A stretch of DNA of 64,000 nucleotides from Kocuria rhizophila DC2201. GTDB lineage: Bacteria > Actinomycetota > Actinomycetes > Actinomycetales > Micrococcaceae. Numbering within the stretch: the first letter of the stretch is position 1; every line of letters starts with the position of its first letter. The notes beneath the pieces are model-generated. The model was given only the letters and a program-made list of their open reading frames with translations, was not told the DNA's origin and ran no database searches. This document shows, piece by piece, positions 26,939-37,718 of the stretch. The translations under genes and the position numbers were made by a program. The DNA lies in the NCBI RefSeq assembly GCF_000010285.1, contig NC_010617.1, positions 1,550,001 through 1,614,000 on the forward strand, in the 5' to 3' direction.

Positions 26939-26944
26939 ACGGTA
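26939..26944 (-). promoter_or_regulatory. -10 box of a probable leaderless promoter for the M20 peptidase
   Basis: TACCGT on the minus strand, 7 nt before ATG 26931. A GAGGGG sequence lies between, but too close to the ATG for a normal ribosome-binding site. Confidence 0.45.
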
Positions 26945-27031
26945 GTCCTCCCGTGGCATTGCCCGGGTTCTCCGTTACGCTGAGGTGGCGACAACCCCTT
27001 CTGTTGCCCAACTGACCCGTGGGAGGCCACG

Positions 27032-27535
27032 ATGACTGGAACCATCACCCTGATCGCCCGGACCGTGTCCAACCACCGTGAGGTCACGGCGCCCAGCCGC
27101 TCCGTCACGGCGGCGGACTCCGCGGCGCTGGCCCGCCTGCTGCTGGAGGCGTACGGGACCCAGGGCACGGGCACGCCCGAGAAGGCAGAGAGCCTGATCC
27201 AGGACGCGTTCAACGACGCCTACGGGCCGTTCTTGGCCGAGCAGTCCCAGCTCATCGAGGACGAGGACGGCAACCCCGTGGCCGCCGCCATGGTGCTCAG
27301 CCGCCGGGACGACCCCCAGCTGCCGGACTCCCCCTACCTCTTCGAGCTGTTCACGGCCTCCTCGCACCGCCGCCGCGGGCTCGCCGAGCAGCTGGTGCGC
27401 CAGGTGATGGCCTCGCTGCACGAGAACGGCTACGAGGAGGTGTGCGTGCGCATCCCGGAGGACAACGCCGCGGCGCTCGCGCTCTACCTGACCCTCGACT
27501 TCAACCGCTGGAACCCGGAGCAGGACGAGATCTGA
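27032..27535 (+). CDS. GNAT family N-acetyltransferase
   Basis: 167 residues. The acetyl-CoA-binding motif A region is PYLFELFTASSHRRRGLAEQ (RRRGLAEQLV, about 112-121), followed by motif B with NGYEEVCVRIPEDNAAALALY. The first 25 residues precede the fold. ATG with GGGAGG 5 nt upstream is an unambiguous start. TACGCT at 26976-26981 is a likely -10 box. The acceptor substrate cannot be predicted. It ends 7 nt before the convergent PPOX gene. Confidence 0.88.
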   Translation: MTGTITLIARTVSNHREVTAPSRSVTAADSAALARLLLEAYGTQGTGTPEKAESLIQDAFNDAYGPFLAEQSQLIEDEDGNPVAAAMVLSRRDDPQLPDSPYLFELFTASSHRRRGLAEQLVRQVMASLHENGYEEVCVRIPEDNAAALALYLTLDFNRWNPEQDEI

Positions 27536-27542
27536 GCCCCGC

Positions 27543-27989
27543 TCAGCGCAGCGTGAGCTCCTCCGCCAGGCGGGGCTCACGCGCCACGTCCGTGTGCAGG
27601 GCCCAGCGCACGGTGATCCCCACCAGGCGCAGCGCATCGGGGTCGTGGGTGTCCGTGGCGCCGGGGTGCTGGGCCTCGAGGGTCTCCCCCGCCGCCGCGG
27701 CCTCAGTTCCTTCGAGCACGGTGGCCTCGCCCTCGAGCTGGACCTCCTCCGTGCCGTCGCGCATCAGCACCATGGACACGCGGGGGTCCGAGGTGATGTT
27801 CGTGAACTTGCGGGAGCCCGCATTCGTGCCGAGCACGATGCGCGCGTCCTCGGTGGCTGCGACGTTCACGTAGGCGGACTCCGGGTGCCCGGTGCCGCTG
27901 TTGCTCGCGATCACCCCCGCACCCGCCGCGCGGACGAAGTCCACGAGCCAGCGTGCGTCCCGCGTGAGGTTTCCGCCCAGTTCCACCAT
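27543..27989 (-). CDS. Pyridoxamine 5'-phosphate oxidase-like (PPOX/FDOR) flavin- or F420-binding protein
   Basis: 148 residues, a single split-barrel domain. Typical segments are GVIASNSGTGHPESAYVNVA, RIVLGTNAGSRKFTNITSDP and VQLEGEATVLEG. Proteins of this size and pattern bind FMN, F420 or haem and act as small oxidoreductases or binding proteins. ATG 27989 follows GGATCGGGG; TACAGT at 28036-28041 (minus strand) is a good -10 candidate, giving a leader of about 40 nt. Confidence 0.87.
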   Translation of the reverse strand: MVELGGNLTRDARWLVDFVRAAGAGVIASNSGTGHPESAYVNVAATEDARIVLGTNAGSRKFTNITSDPRVSMVLMRDGTEEVQLEGEATVLEGTEAAAAGETLEAQHPGATDTHDPDALRLVGITVRWALHTDVAREPRLAEELTLR

Positions 27990-28050
27990 GTCTGCCCCGA
28001 TCCTCGTGTGCCGTCCGCTCGTGCGTGCACTGCCCACTGTAGGGCGGGCA

Positions 28051-28075
28051 CCGCGCCCCGTCACCGGGGGCGCGG
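28051..28075 (-). terminator. Hairpin downstream of the SRAP gene
   Basis: A 9-bp perfect stem (CCGCGCCCC and complement) with a 7-nt loop, beginning 9 nt past the SRAP stop codon. No U-tract. Confidence 0.45.
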
Positions 28076-28084
28076 GGGGTGTGT

Positions 28085-28897
28085 TCACAGCAGCGTGTTC
28101 TGCGGTTCCACCAGCTGGGGGCCCCGCGACGCCACCGAGCCGACCTCCGTGCCCACGGGGTGCATGCTCCAGTGCGCCGCGACCTCCAGGCCGTGGTCCA
28201 CCGCGCGGTCCACGAGCGCCCGTGTCCGGGCCTTGTCCGTGTCCGGGGTGATCCACTCCCGCGCGAACTCCTCGCTCATGCCCACGGGCAGCCGGTCGTG
28301 CAGGGAGCCCAGGGCCGCCAAGGCCGGGTCCTCGTCGTGAGGGCTCGGAGCCGCACGGGTGAGGATCGAGCACGAGAGCAGCCAGGCGCCGTCGGGATCC
28401 CCGCCACGACCGGGACGGGTCTGCCCCGCCCGCGCGCCGTCGGTGGCGTCCGCGGGCACGCGCCACCACTCGTAGATGCCGGCGAACCAGATCCCGGACC
28501 CGTCCCGGGGGTGCACGTAGTACGGCTGCTTCCTGCCGCGTCCAGTGTCCGGGGCCTTCCACTCGTAGTAGCCGTCGGCGGGCACGGCGCAGCGGCGGGA
28601 CGTGATGGCGGCACGGAACGAGGGCTTGTCCATCACGGTCTCCGAGCGCGCGTTGAACATCCTGGAGCCCACCGAGATCTCCTTGGCCCACGAGGGCACC
28701 AGCCCCCAGCGGGCGGCATGCAGCTCGGGCAGCAGCTGGCCGTCCTCCGAGAGCCGCTCCAGCAGCACGGGCACGGTGTGGGTGGGCGCCACGTTCCAGT
28801 TGGGCTCCACGTGTTCACCCACCGAGGCGTCCACCCGCGCGTCGAAGGGCAGGGCCAGCTGCCCGGGAGTCCTGGCGATCACGTAGCGCCCGCACAT
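28085..28897 (-). CDS. SOS response-associated peptidase (SRAP/YedK/HMCES family)
   Basis: 270 residues. The protein binds abasic sites in single-stranded DNA through its N-terminal cysteine, forming a thiazolidine crosslink. Cys2 is present (MCGRYV). Other active-site elements are FNARSET (Asn), DGYYEWK (Glu) and LHDRLPVGM (His). Start ATG 28897 is forced by the need for Cys at position 2 and has GGAAGG upstream. A 35-residue Gly/Arg-rich insertion follows the YEWW segment. It begins 26 nt after the lipoate-ligase-like gene, probably in one transcript. Confidence 0.94.
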   Translation of the reverse strand: MCGRYVIARTPGQLALPFDARVDASVGEHVEPNWNVAPTHTVPVLLERLSEDGQLLPELHAARWGLVPSWAKEISVGSRMFNARSETVMDKPSFRAAITSRRCAVPADGYYEWKAPDTGRGRKQPYYVHPRDGSGIWFAGIYEWWRVPADATDGARAGQTRPGRGGDPDGAWLLSCSILTRAAPSPHDEDPALAALGSLHDRLPVGMSEEFAREWITPDTDKARTRALVDRAVDHGLEVAAHWSMHPVGTEVGSVASRGPQLVEPQNTLL

Positions 28898-28923
28898 GTG
28901 GGGCCCCTTCCTGTTCGGTGGGT

Positions 28924-29652
28924 TCAGCCGTGCTCGGGGCGGGTCACCGGTCCGTGACCCATGTACTGCCCGTACCTGTCGTAAACGTCCAGCAGGGCGG
29001 TCTCGACCTCCGCCACCGTGGTCCCGGGGCGCACGTCCGCCACGCATCCGGCGGTGGAGGGCTCCCACGGGACGCCCAGGCACGCGTAGACATCCTCAAG
29101 CACCCCCCGCAGGGGCTCGGACTCCTCGACCACCACCACGGTGGAGAAGTACCACGCCCCGGCCACCACGCGCTGGGCCGTGCCCGCGAGCTTGACCGGC
29201 CGGCGAGGGTGCGCGGCCGTGCCCGGGGCGTGCACGCTGTACTCCCCCGCGCAGTACTCGCCCGGGATCTCGCCCACCTGGGCGGGAACCTCGAGCTCCT
29301 CGAGCGCGGCCACCACCATGTCCCCGAACAGCCGGTAGCGGTCCTGGATGCCGGTCTTAGGGTCCGGGTCCGGCTCCACGTGGTCGATCACGAGGCACCC
29401 GCCGTGGTAGGCCGCCGCGCGGCCACCCACCCGGCGCACGAGAGGCGTGAAGGCGGCGTCGAGCGCGGCCTGCCGGGCGCGAGCGAAGCCCGGGTTCAGT
29501 TCGTCCCGGCGCCCGAAGGCCACGGTGGGCCGCGGCTGGTAGACGCGCAGCACGGGCTCGGTGGCGCCGCCGCGGGCGGCGTCGAGGATGGACAGGGCGC
29601 GGCGGTAGTCCTGCTCGGCGCCCAGGGACTCGCGCTGACGTATGAGTTTCAT
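28924..29652 (-). CDS. Lipoate--protein ligase A family protein
   Basis: 242 residues with the biotin/lipoyl ligase (BPL_LplA_LipB) fold: VLRVYQPRPTVAFGRRDE, VRRVGGRAAAYHGGCLVID with the RRxGGR/G-type loop, and PVKLAGTAQRVVAGAWYFS carrying the expected catalytic lysine. It should transfer lipoate, or possibly octanoate, to a lipoyl domain. The LplA C-terminal accessory domain is short or missing. ATG 29652 lacks a Shine-Dalgarno site; TAGAGT ends 10 nt upstream. SRAP follows it. Confidence 0.82.
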   Translation of the reverse strand: MKLIRQRESLGAEQDYRRALSILDAARGGATEPVLRVYQPRPTVAFGRRDELNPGFARARQAALDAAFTPLVRRVGGRAAAYHGGCLVIDHVEPDPDPKTGIQDRYRLFGDMVVAALEELEVPAQVGEIPGEYCAGEYSVHAPGTAAHPRRPVKLAGTAQRVVAGAWYFSTVVVVEESEPLRGVLEDVYACLGVPWEPSTAGCVADVRPGTTVAEVETALLDVYDRYGQYMGHGPVTRPEHG

Positions 29653-29802
29653 GCTGGCGCCAACTCTAGTGCAGGCGCGCGGCGAGCTGCCCGGTACCGA
29701 GCCGCGCGCTCGGGCCCCAGTGTGGACGAGCCGTACCCCCGCAGTGGCGACGGACGCGCTCGCCGGCGTCTCCAAGTCGGCCCGAGGTGCCGGGGCCGCC
29801 GG

Positions 29803-30231
29803 TCAGACCCCGGTGTGCGCGAGCGCGGTGTCGGGCCGCGGCTGCACCGTGCGGGCCGCCGACGTGCGAGGCCTGCGCTCGATGACCGGCCCGTGCGCTG
29901 CCGCGGCAACGATCGCCGTCTTCAGCAGGTGATGGTCGTCCAGCAGGTCCCGGGACTGGTTCACCCGGTCCAGCACACCGCACGTCATGGTCACACCCCC
30001 GCGGGGGACGTACCGGTTGACGTAGCGCACGGCGGCGTTCCACCGCTTGCGCTGGTCCGCGCTGAGCTCCCGGCCCTCCAGCTCCCCCAGCCACCCGAGC
30101 GCGCCCGTGAACACACGGGTCACGAGCTCGCGCTCGAAGGCCTCCACGGTGCCGGTGCCCCGCATCAGCTGGTTCAGTGCGGTCAGTTCGCTCACCGACA
30201 GAGCGGTCCTCACGGTCGACGCTGCACGCAT
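29803..30231 (-). CDS. Hypothetical protein, 142 residues
   Basis: I do not recognise a family. The N-terminal 90 residues look folded and helical (STVRTALSVSELTALNQLMR; VEAFERELVTRVFTGALGWL), with basic and hydrophobic spacing but no transmembrane helix. The C-terminal 35 residues are Arg/Pro/Thr-rich and likely disordered. ATG 30231 has AGGGGG 9 nt upstream; a GTG at 30237 is the alternative. TAGACT at 30371-30376 on the minus strand may be its -10 box. Codon use matches its neighbours, so it is probably real. Confidence 0.65.
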   Translation of the reverse strand: MRAASTVRTALSVSELTALNQLMRGTGTVEAFERELVTRVFTGALGWLGELEGRELSADQRKRWNAAVRYVNRYVPRGGVTMTCGVLDRVNQSRDLLDDHHLLKTAIVAAAAHGPVIERRPRTSAARTVQPRPDTALAHTGV

Positions 30232-30560
30232 GCTCACAAGCCCCCTGTGAAAGTCGTCCCCGGTGAGGGCGCGCCAGGGCGCCCTCACCACGGATCTCGA
30301 TCCTGCCCCGTGGCCGCGGTTCTCCCCCCGGATTGCCGCGCGCCCACGGGATCTCTCCCCTTGCCCTGCCAGTCTAGGTACCGCCGGCGCCGCTGCCACA
30401 GTCGCACATTGGGGGACGACGCCGCGGCACCCGTCAGCGCGCGGCGCGGCGGCGGTCCACGGCGCACGAGCGCGCACCGACCCGGACACGAGAACGGCCC
30501 GGACCCGCACACCGTGCGGATCCGGGCCGAGTGGTACTCAGCGCGCCGTGCGGGCCGGGG
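30232..30560. other. Non-coding interval between nrdF and the hypothetical gene
   Basis: No convincing ORF. It holds the nrdF hairpin terminator (30495-30529), one exact copy of the recurrent 10-mer ACGACGCCGC (30416-30425) and a TAGACT box (minus strand, 30371-30376) that may drive the downstream hypothetical gene. Confidence 0.6.
30495..30529 (-). terminator. Terminator of nrdF
   Basis: A 15-bp inverted repeat with one G-U pair (arms CGGCCCGGACCCGCA and TGCGGATCCGGGCCG) and a 5-nt loop, about 30 nt past the nrdF stop. Confidence 0.7.
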
Positions 30561-33357
<2,797 letters not shown>

Positions 33358-33630
33358 GTGTGATGGCCTCCCGACCGGCTGCCGGCGAGGGCTCCGCCGT
33401 GGGCCCCACCGGGACCGGTCCAGTAGTGGACGGACGGCGGCGGGGCGCACTCGCGCCCCTTCTCCCCCGATGCTACCGCTCAGCCCGTGGTGAACACGGT
33501 GACGGCGTACGACGCCGCTCGGCGGCCCGGCATGCGCGGGGTCGGCTGGCACCACTACGCTGGTCACCGGGAAGCGCGCGGTGCGCCGCGCGCGAGGCAC
33601 ACGACAGCACGAGGACGAGGAGAAGTCTCC

Positions 33631-34539
33631 ATGGCGGCAGAAGCAGAGCACAACGAGGCCTTCGCGCAGTACGCGCACCCCGAACGCCTGGTATCCACCG
33701 CGTGGGTGGCCGAGCACGCGGGCGAGCCGGGAGTCGTGGTGGTGGAGTCCGACGAGGACGTCCTGTTGTACGAGACCGGCCACGTGCCGGGTGCGGTGAA
33801 GGTGGACTGGCACACCGAGCTCAACGACACCGCCACCCGCGACTACGTGGACGGTGAGGCGTTCGCGGCGCTGATGTCCGCCAAGGGCATCTCCCGCGAC
33901 GACACCGTGGTGATCTACGGGGACAAGTCCAACTGGTGGGCGGCCTACGCCCTGTGGGTCTTCACGCTGTTCGGTCACCGGGACGTGCGCCTGATGAACG
34001 GCGGGCGCGACAAGTGGATCGCCGAGGGCCGCGAGCTCAGCACCGAGCGGCCCGAGGTCGTGGCGAGCGACTACCCGGCGGTCGAGCGGGACGACACCCC
34101 GATCCGCGCGTACCGCGAGGACGTGCTGGCAGCGCTGGGCACCACCCCGCTGATCGACGTGCGCTCCCCGCAGGAGTACACGGGCGAGCGCACCCACATG
34201 CCGGACTACCCCCAGGAAGGCACGCTGCGCGGCGGGCACATCCCCACCGCGGCCTCCGTGCCGTGGGCCCGTGCCGCCGCGGAGGACGGCACGTTCAAGT
34301 CCCGCGCGGAGCTCGAGGCCATCTACCTGGACGAGGTGGGCCTGACCCCCGGCGAGGACGTGATCGCGTACTGCCGCATCGGCGAGCGCTCGTCCCACAC
34401 GTGGTTCGTGCTCACGCACCTGCTGGGCTTCGAGAACGTGCGCAACTACGACGGCTCCTGGACCGAGTGGGGCAACGCGGTGCGCGTGCCCGTGGCCCAG
34501 GGCGAGGAGCGCGGCAAGGCCCCGGAGGCCACCCGATGA
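33631..34539 (+). CDS. Thiosulfate/3-mercaptopyruvate sulfurtransferase, tandem rhodanese
   Basis: 302 residues with two rhodanese domains. The first (about 18-135) is inactive, having an Asp in place of the catalytic Cys ([13 protein letters not shown]). The second (about 160-295) carries Cys248 in the active loop CRIGERS. The enzyme transfers sulfane sulfur to a thiol acceptor. ATG with AGGAG 8 nt upstream; TACGCT at 33556-33561 is a possible -10. It overlaps the sufE-like gene by 4 nt (ATGA), so the two proteins probably act as a sulfur donor-acceptor pair. Confidence 0.93.
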   Translation: MAAEAEHNEAFAQYAHPERLVSTAWVAEHAGEPGVVVVESDEDVLLYETGHVPGAVKVDWHTELNDTATRDYVDGEAFAALMSAKGISRDDTVVIYGDKSNWWAAYALWVFTLFGHRDVRLMNGGRDKWIAEGRELSTERPEVVASDYPAVERDDTPIRAYREDVLAALGTTPLIDVRSPQEYTGERTHMPDYPQEGTLRGGHIPTAASVPWARAAAEDGTFKSRAELEAIYLDEVGLTPGEDVIAYCRIGERSSHTWFVLTHLLGFENVRNYDGSWTEWGNAVRVPVAQGEERGKAPEATR

Positions 34540-34985
34540 GCGCGCAGGACCTGCCCGAGCAGCTCGCGGAGCTCGTTACGGACTTCCACGAGGTCCCCGA
34601 GCCGGACAAGCTGCAGCTGCTGCTCGAGTTCTCGCGGTCTCTGCCGGAGCTGCCCGCCCGGCTGGGCGAGCACCCCGAGGAGCTCGAGCAGGTGACCGAG
34701 TGCCAGTCCCCGCTGTTCCTGGCGGTGGAGCTGGACGGCACGGGCCCCGACGCCCCGGTGTCCCTGTTCTTCTCCGCACCTGCGGAGGCGCCCACCACGC
34801 GTGGGTTCGCCGCGATCCTGCACGAGGGCCTCGACGGGCTCCCGGCCTCGCAGGTGCTGGACGTCCCCGACGACCTCCCGGAGCGCTTCGGACTCACCCG
34901 GCTGGTGTCCCCGCTGCGGATGCGCGGGATGTCCGCGATGCTGGGGCGCATCAAGCGTCAGATCACGGCGCAGCAGGCCGCCTGA
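34536..34985 (+). CDS. SufE family sulfur-acceptor protein
   Basis: 149 residues, SufE/CsdE fold. The sulfur-accepting cysteine is Cys56 in [16 protein letters not shown]. Classical SufE takes persulfide sulfur from the cysteine desulfurase SufS. Here it is translationally coupled to a rhodanese, which suggests a rhodanese-to-SufE relay; this pairing is inference from position. The C-terminal helix ([20 protein letters not shown]) is conserved in the family. Confidence 0.92.
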   Translation: MSAQDLPEQLAELVTDFHEVPEPDKLQLLLEFSRSLPELPARLGEHPEELEQVTECQSPLFLAVELDGTGPDAPVSLFFSAPAEAPTTRGFAAILHEGLDGLPASQVLDVPDDLPERFGLTRLVSPLRMRGMSAMLGRIKRQITAQQAA

Positions 34986-35005
34986 GCCGACTGCCGCTTC
35001 CACCG

Positions 35006-35037
35006 CGCGAGCCGCCCCGTTCCTGGGGCGGCTCGCG
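35006..35037. terminator. Terminator between sufE and the alpha/beta hydrolase gene
   Basis: Perfect 13-bp stem (CGCGAGCCGCCCC and complement) with a 6-nt loop between convergent genes. Confidence 0.78.
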
Positions 35038-35083
35038 TCGTGTCCGGGGTGGTCCCCGTGGAGCCTCACACCCTGCTGTGCGC

Positions 35084-36328
35084 TCAGGCGCCGCCGGATT
35101 CCTGCCTGAGGACCGCGCCCAGCCAGTCCCTGAGCGCCCGCTCGTAGCGCTTGCGGTCGATGTTCCACTCCTTGGTGTGCCGGGCACCCGAGAAGCCCAC
35201 GAAGTCCACGTGCGGGCTGAGGTCGGCGAGCTTCACGGACCCGGCCACGGGAACCACCTCGTCATCCGTGGAGTGCAGGATCAGGGTGGGCGTGGTGATG
35301 TCCTCCCACCGGGACAGCCAGTCCAGCGCGTGCAGGTCCAGCGGCGCGGCGAGCCCGGTGATCCGCGGGCCCATCCGGTGGGAGATCAGGTCCGCGGCCA
35401 TCCGCCCCACGCGGCGCGGGATGCGGTGCACGCGGGTCTGGTGGGCCAGCAGCTCGTACCAGTCCACCACCGGCCCGGTGAGCACGAGCGCCCGGATCCG
35501 GTCCCGGTAACGGGTGAGCTCGGTGGTGCGCAGCACGATGGCCCCGCCCATGGACCACCCGAACAGCACCACGTCCGTGGCACCGTGCTCGAGCGCGTAC
35601 CCGATGCCCGCCTGGACGTCCTCCCACTCGGTGAAGCCCAGCCCGTACTTGTTGTCCTCGGTGGTGGGCGCCTCGGAGTCGTTGCGGTAGGAGACGATCA
35701 GCGAGTGCAGCCCCAGCTGGTGGGCCACCCGGGCCCCGCGGATGCACTCGGGGCGCTGCGCCCCGCGCCCGTGCACCATCACGGCCCACGTGCCGGTGTG
35801 CTCCGGCCGGGCGGTGTCCCCGTCGCCGGGCACGAGCCACGCCGGGGCGGGGCCCAGGGGCGTGGCGATCTCCACCTTGCTGTATGCCAGGCCGGCGTCC
35901 GAGGGGCGGGCGTAGACCGTGCCGGTCCACCAGCCGCGCTTGCCCACGGCCAGTTCGCCGCGGTAGACGCGCTCCACCACCCGGGTGACCGTGCCGCCGG
36001 TCTGGCGCACGGTGAAGCCGATGCGGGCGAGCCCCGCGCCGTCGTCGAAGCGCAGCGCGTACGTGCCGGCCACCCGGGTGTCCGATGTGGCGGGCAGGGT
36101 CACGAGCTGCAGCCCGGAGTGGGGGTCCCGCTCGAGCTTGAGGACGCTCACGTTGCCGGGCCGGGTGGAGGGGGTGACCACGTGGCGCGCCACGAGGGCC
36201 GCGATGGTCCCCGACGCGGCGAAGGTGACCGACGCCGCCCCGATGCTCGCGGCGGCGCCCACCAGGGCGCCGTGCTGCCACGAGCGCGCGCCGTCCGGTT
36301 GCTGCTGAGGTGCGTTGCGCCGTCCCAT
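35084..36328 (-). CDS. Membrane-anchored alpha/beta hydrolase
   Basis: 414 residues. One N-terminal transmembrane helix (about 18-50) is followed by a beta-rich domain (about 60-150) and an alpha/beta-hydrolase core. The nucleophile elbow is GWSMGG (Ser nucleophile), the oxyanion region HGRG, the acid Asp in HSTDDEVVP and the His in SGARHTKEW. The anchor suggests the catalytic domain faces outside, with an esterase, lipase or peptidase-like role of unknown substrate. ATG 36328 lacks a ribosome-binding site; CACAAT ends 6 nt upstream, so leaderless expression is possible. Divergent from msrB. Confidence 0.85.
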   Translation of the reverse strand: MGRRNAPQQQPDGARSWQHGALVGAAASIGAASVTFAASGTIAALVARHVVTPSTRPGNVSVLKLERDPHSGLQLVTLPATSDTRVAGTYALRFDDGAGLARIGFTVRQTGGTVTRVVERVYRGELAVGKRGWWTGTVYARPSDAGLAYSKVEIATPLGPAPAWLVPGDGDTARPEHTGTWAVMVHGRGAQRPECIRGARVAHQLGLHSLIVSYRNDSEAPTTEDNKYGLGFTEWEDVQAGIGYALEHGATDVVLFGWSMGGAIVLRTTELTRYRDRIRALVLTGPVVDWYELLAHQTRVHRIPRRVGRMAADLISHRMGPRITGLAAPLDLHALDWLSRWEDITTPTLILHSTDDEVVPVAGSVKLADLSPHVDFVGFSGARHTKEWNIDRKRYERALRDWLGAVLRQESGGA

Positions 36329-36421
36329 GGCGCCATTGTGGCACGGCGCCCGGACGGGCATAACGGCAGCGGCGGCGTCGTTGCACCTTGGGCAAGCACA
36401 CCCACGACCGGGAGGCACACC

Positions 36422-36877
36422 GTGCACGTGAACGACGATCCCCAGCGCCGGGACACCGGCGCTCCCCTGACCCCCGAGGCCGCGGCCGCCCGCACGGACG
36501 CCCAGTGGCGCGAGCTGCTGAGCTCCGCGGAGTACCGGGTGCTGCGCCAGGCCGGGACGGAGGCCCCCCACACCGGCGAGTACGTGGACACCACCACCGA
36601 GGGTGTCTACGCGTGCCGCGCGTGCGGCGCGGAGCTGTTCCGCTCCGAGACCAAGTTCGCCTCGCACTGCGGGTGGCCCTCGTTCTTCGCGCCGCTGGCC
36701 GAGGACAGGGTCCGCTACATCGAGGACACCACCATGGGTATGAAGCGCGTGGAGGTCCGCTGCGCCACGTGCGACTCGCACCTGGGCCACGTGTTCGAGG
36801 GCGAGGGCTACGACACCCCCACGGACCTGCGCTACTGCATGAACTCGGTGTCCCTGCGCCTCGTGCCGGTGGACTGA
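36422..36877 (+). CDS. msrB: Peptide-methionine (R)-S-oxide reductase MsrB
   Basis: 151 residues. Repairs the R-epimer of oxidised methionine in proteins. Structural zinc ligands are Cys65 and Cys68 (CRACG) and Cys114 and Cys117 (CATC). The catalytic Cys139 lies in RYCMNSVSL, and Cys83 in SHCGWPSF may be the resolving residue. GTG 36422 has GGGAGG 6 nt upstream. A single-domain cytoplasmic form with no signal peptide. No SigR-type promoter is visible upstream. Confidence 0.96.
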   Translation: MHVNDDPQRRDTGAPLTPEAAAARTDAQWRELLSSAEYRVLRQAGTEAPHTGEYVDTTTEGVYACRACGAELFRSETKFASHCGWPSFFAPLAEDRVRYIEDTTMGMKRVEVRCATCDSHLGHVFEGEGYDTPTDLRYCMNSVSLRLVPVD

Positions 36878-36962
36878 GCGGCGCTGCGCGGCCGGCGCGG
36901 CCGCGGTGGGACACCCCGCGGCGACACGACGCCAAACGGCCCCCGATGGTGATCAGTCTGGT

Positions 36963-36968
36963 TACTGT
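36963..36968 (+). promoter_or_regulatory. -10 box of a leaderless promoter for the DUF3000 gene
   Basis: TACTGT followed by 6 nt and GTG 36975. Confidence 0.5.
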
Positions 36969-36974
36969 GACCTT

Positions 36975-37586
36975 GTGGGAGCGGTGACCGAGCTGAAGAG
37001 CACTCCGGACGTGTTTCGCGCAGTCGTGCGAGCCCTGGAGACTGCCCGCTTCCGCCCCGACATCACCCTCGGCCGGATCGCCCCGCCGCGGGGTCTGGCG
37101 CCCCACGCCATCTCCTTCGCGGCCGAGGTCGGCCACCGAACCCCCGCACCGGGGTTCGACGACGCCGCCGCGCCCCGCGAGGCCCCGACCTCCGGTCGCT
37201 TCGTGGTGCTCTACGACGAATCCTGCCCGGCACCGTGGCAGGGCCCGTTCCGGATCGTGAGCTGGTTCCGCTCCCGCATGGACCCGGAGATGGGCCGCGA
37301 CGAGCTGCTCACGGACGTCAGCTGGTCCTGGCTCACGGAGACCCTCGGGGAGCACGGGGCGCTGTTCACCGCCGAGGGCGGTACGGCCTCGCGGATCGTG
37401 GAGCGCCACTACGGCAGCCTCACGGACCGCGAAGACGTCGCCCAGGTGGAGGTGCGGGCGTCCTGGACCCCTGTGCCGCACACCGGGGCACCCCACTGGG
37501 CCCGGTCCCACCTGCACGCGTGGACCCAGGTACTGTGTACCGCTGCGGGCCTGCCACCGCGCCATGAGGGTGTGGCCTCCGTGTGA
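36975..37586 (+). CDS. DUF3000 family protein
   Basis: 203 residues, actinobacteria-specific. Conserved stretches include FRAVVRALETARFRPDITLG, VLYDESCPAPWQGPFRIVSW and MGRDELLTDVSWSWLTETL. Predicted soluble with no catalytic motif. Start GTG 36975 by the TACTGT-N6 arrangement; GTG 36984 is an alternative with a GGGAG only 2 nt away, too close for a normal ribosome-binding site. It sits just upstream of rnd in the same frame and strand, an arrangement common in Micrococcales, so a link with RNA metabolism is possible but unproven. Confidence 0.82.
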   Translation: MGAVTELKSTPDVFRAVVRALETARFRPDITLGRIAPPRGLAPHAISFAAEVGHRTPAPGFDDAAAPREAPTSGRFVVLYDESCPAPWQGPFRIVSWFRSRMDPEMGRDELLTDVSWSWLTETLGEHGALFTAEGGTASRIVERHYGSLTDREDVAQVEVRASWTPVPHTGAPHWARSHLHAWTQVLCTAAGLPPRHEGVASV

Positions 37587-37718
37587 GCACCCGCGCATCA
37601 GTCTTCCCGGCGGCGGGGAGCACACCCCGCCACCGATCCCGCACCGTTCGAGGAAAATCCCATCAGCAGCAACGCCAAGGACCAGACCCCAGCCCGTGAA
37701 CCGGGACCGCCGGAGATC

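Noticed and set aside
24206-26959. A 917-codon frame apparently fusing sequence upstream of the acyl-CoA dehydrogenase
   Set aside because: The upstream part is a shadow of the M20 peptidase in another frame; AAGGA and ATG at 25432 mark the true start.
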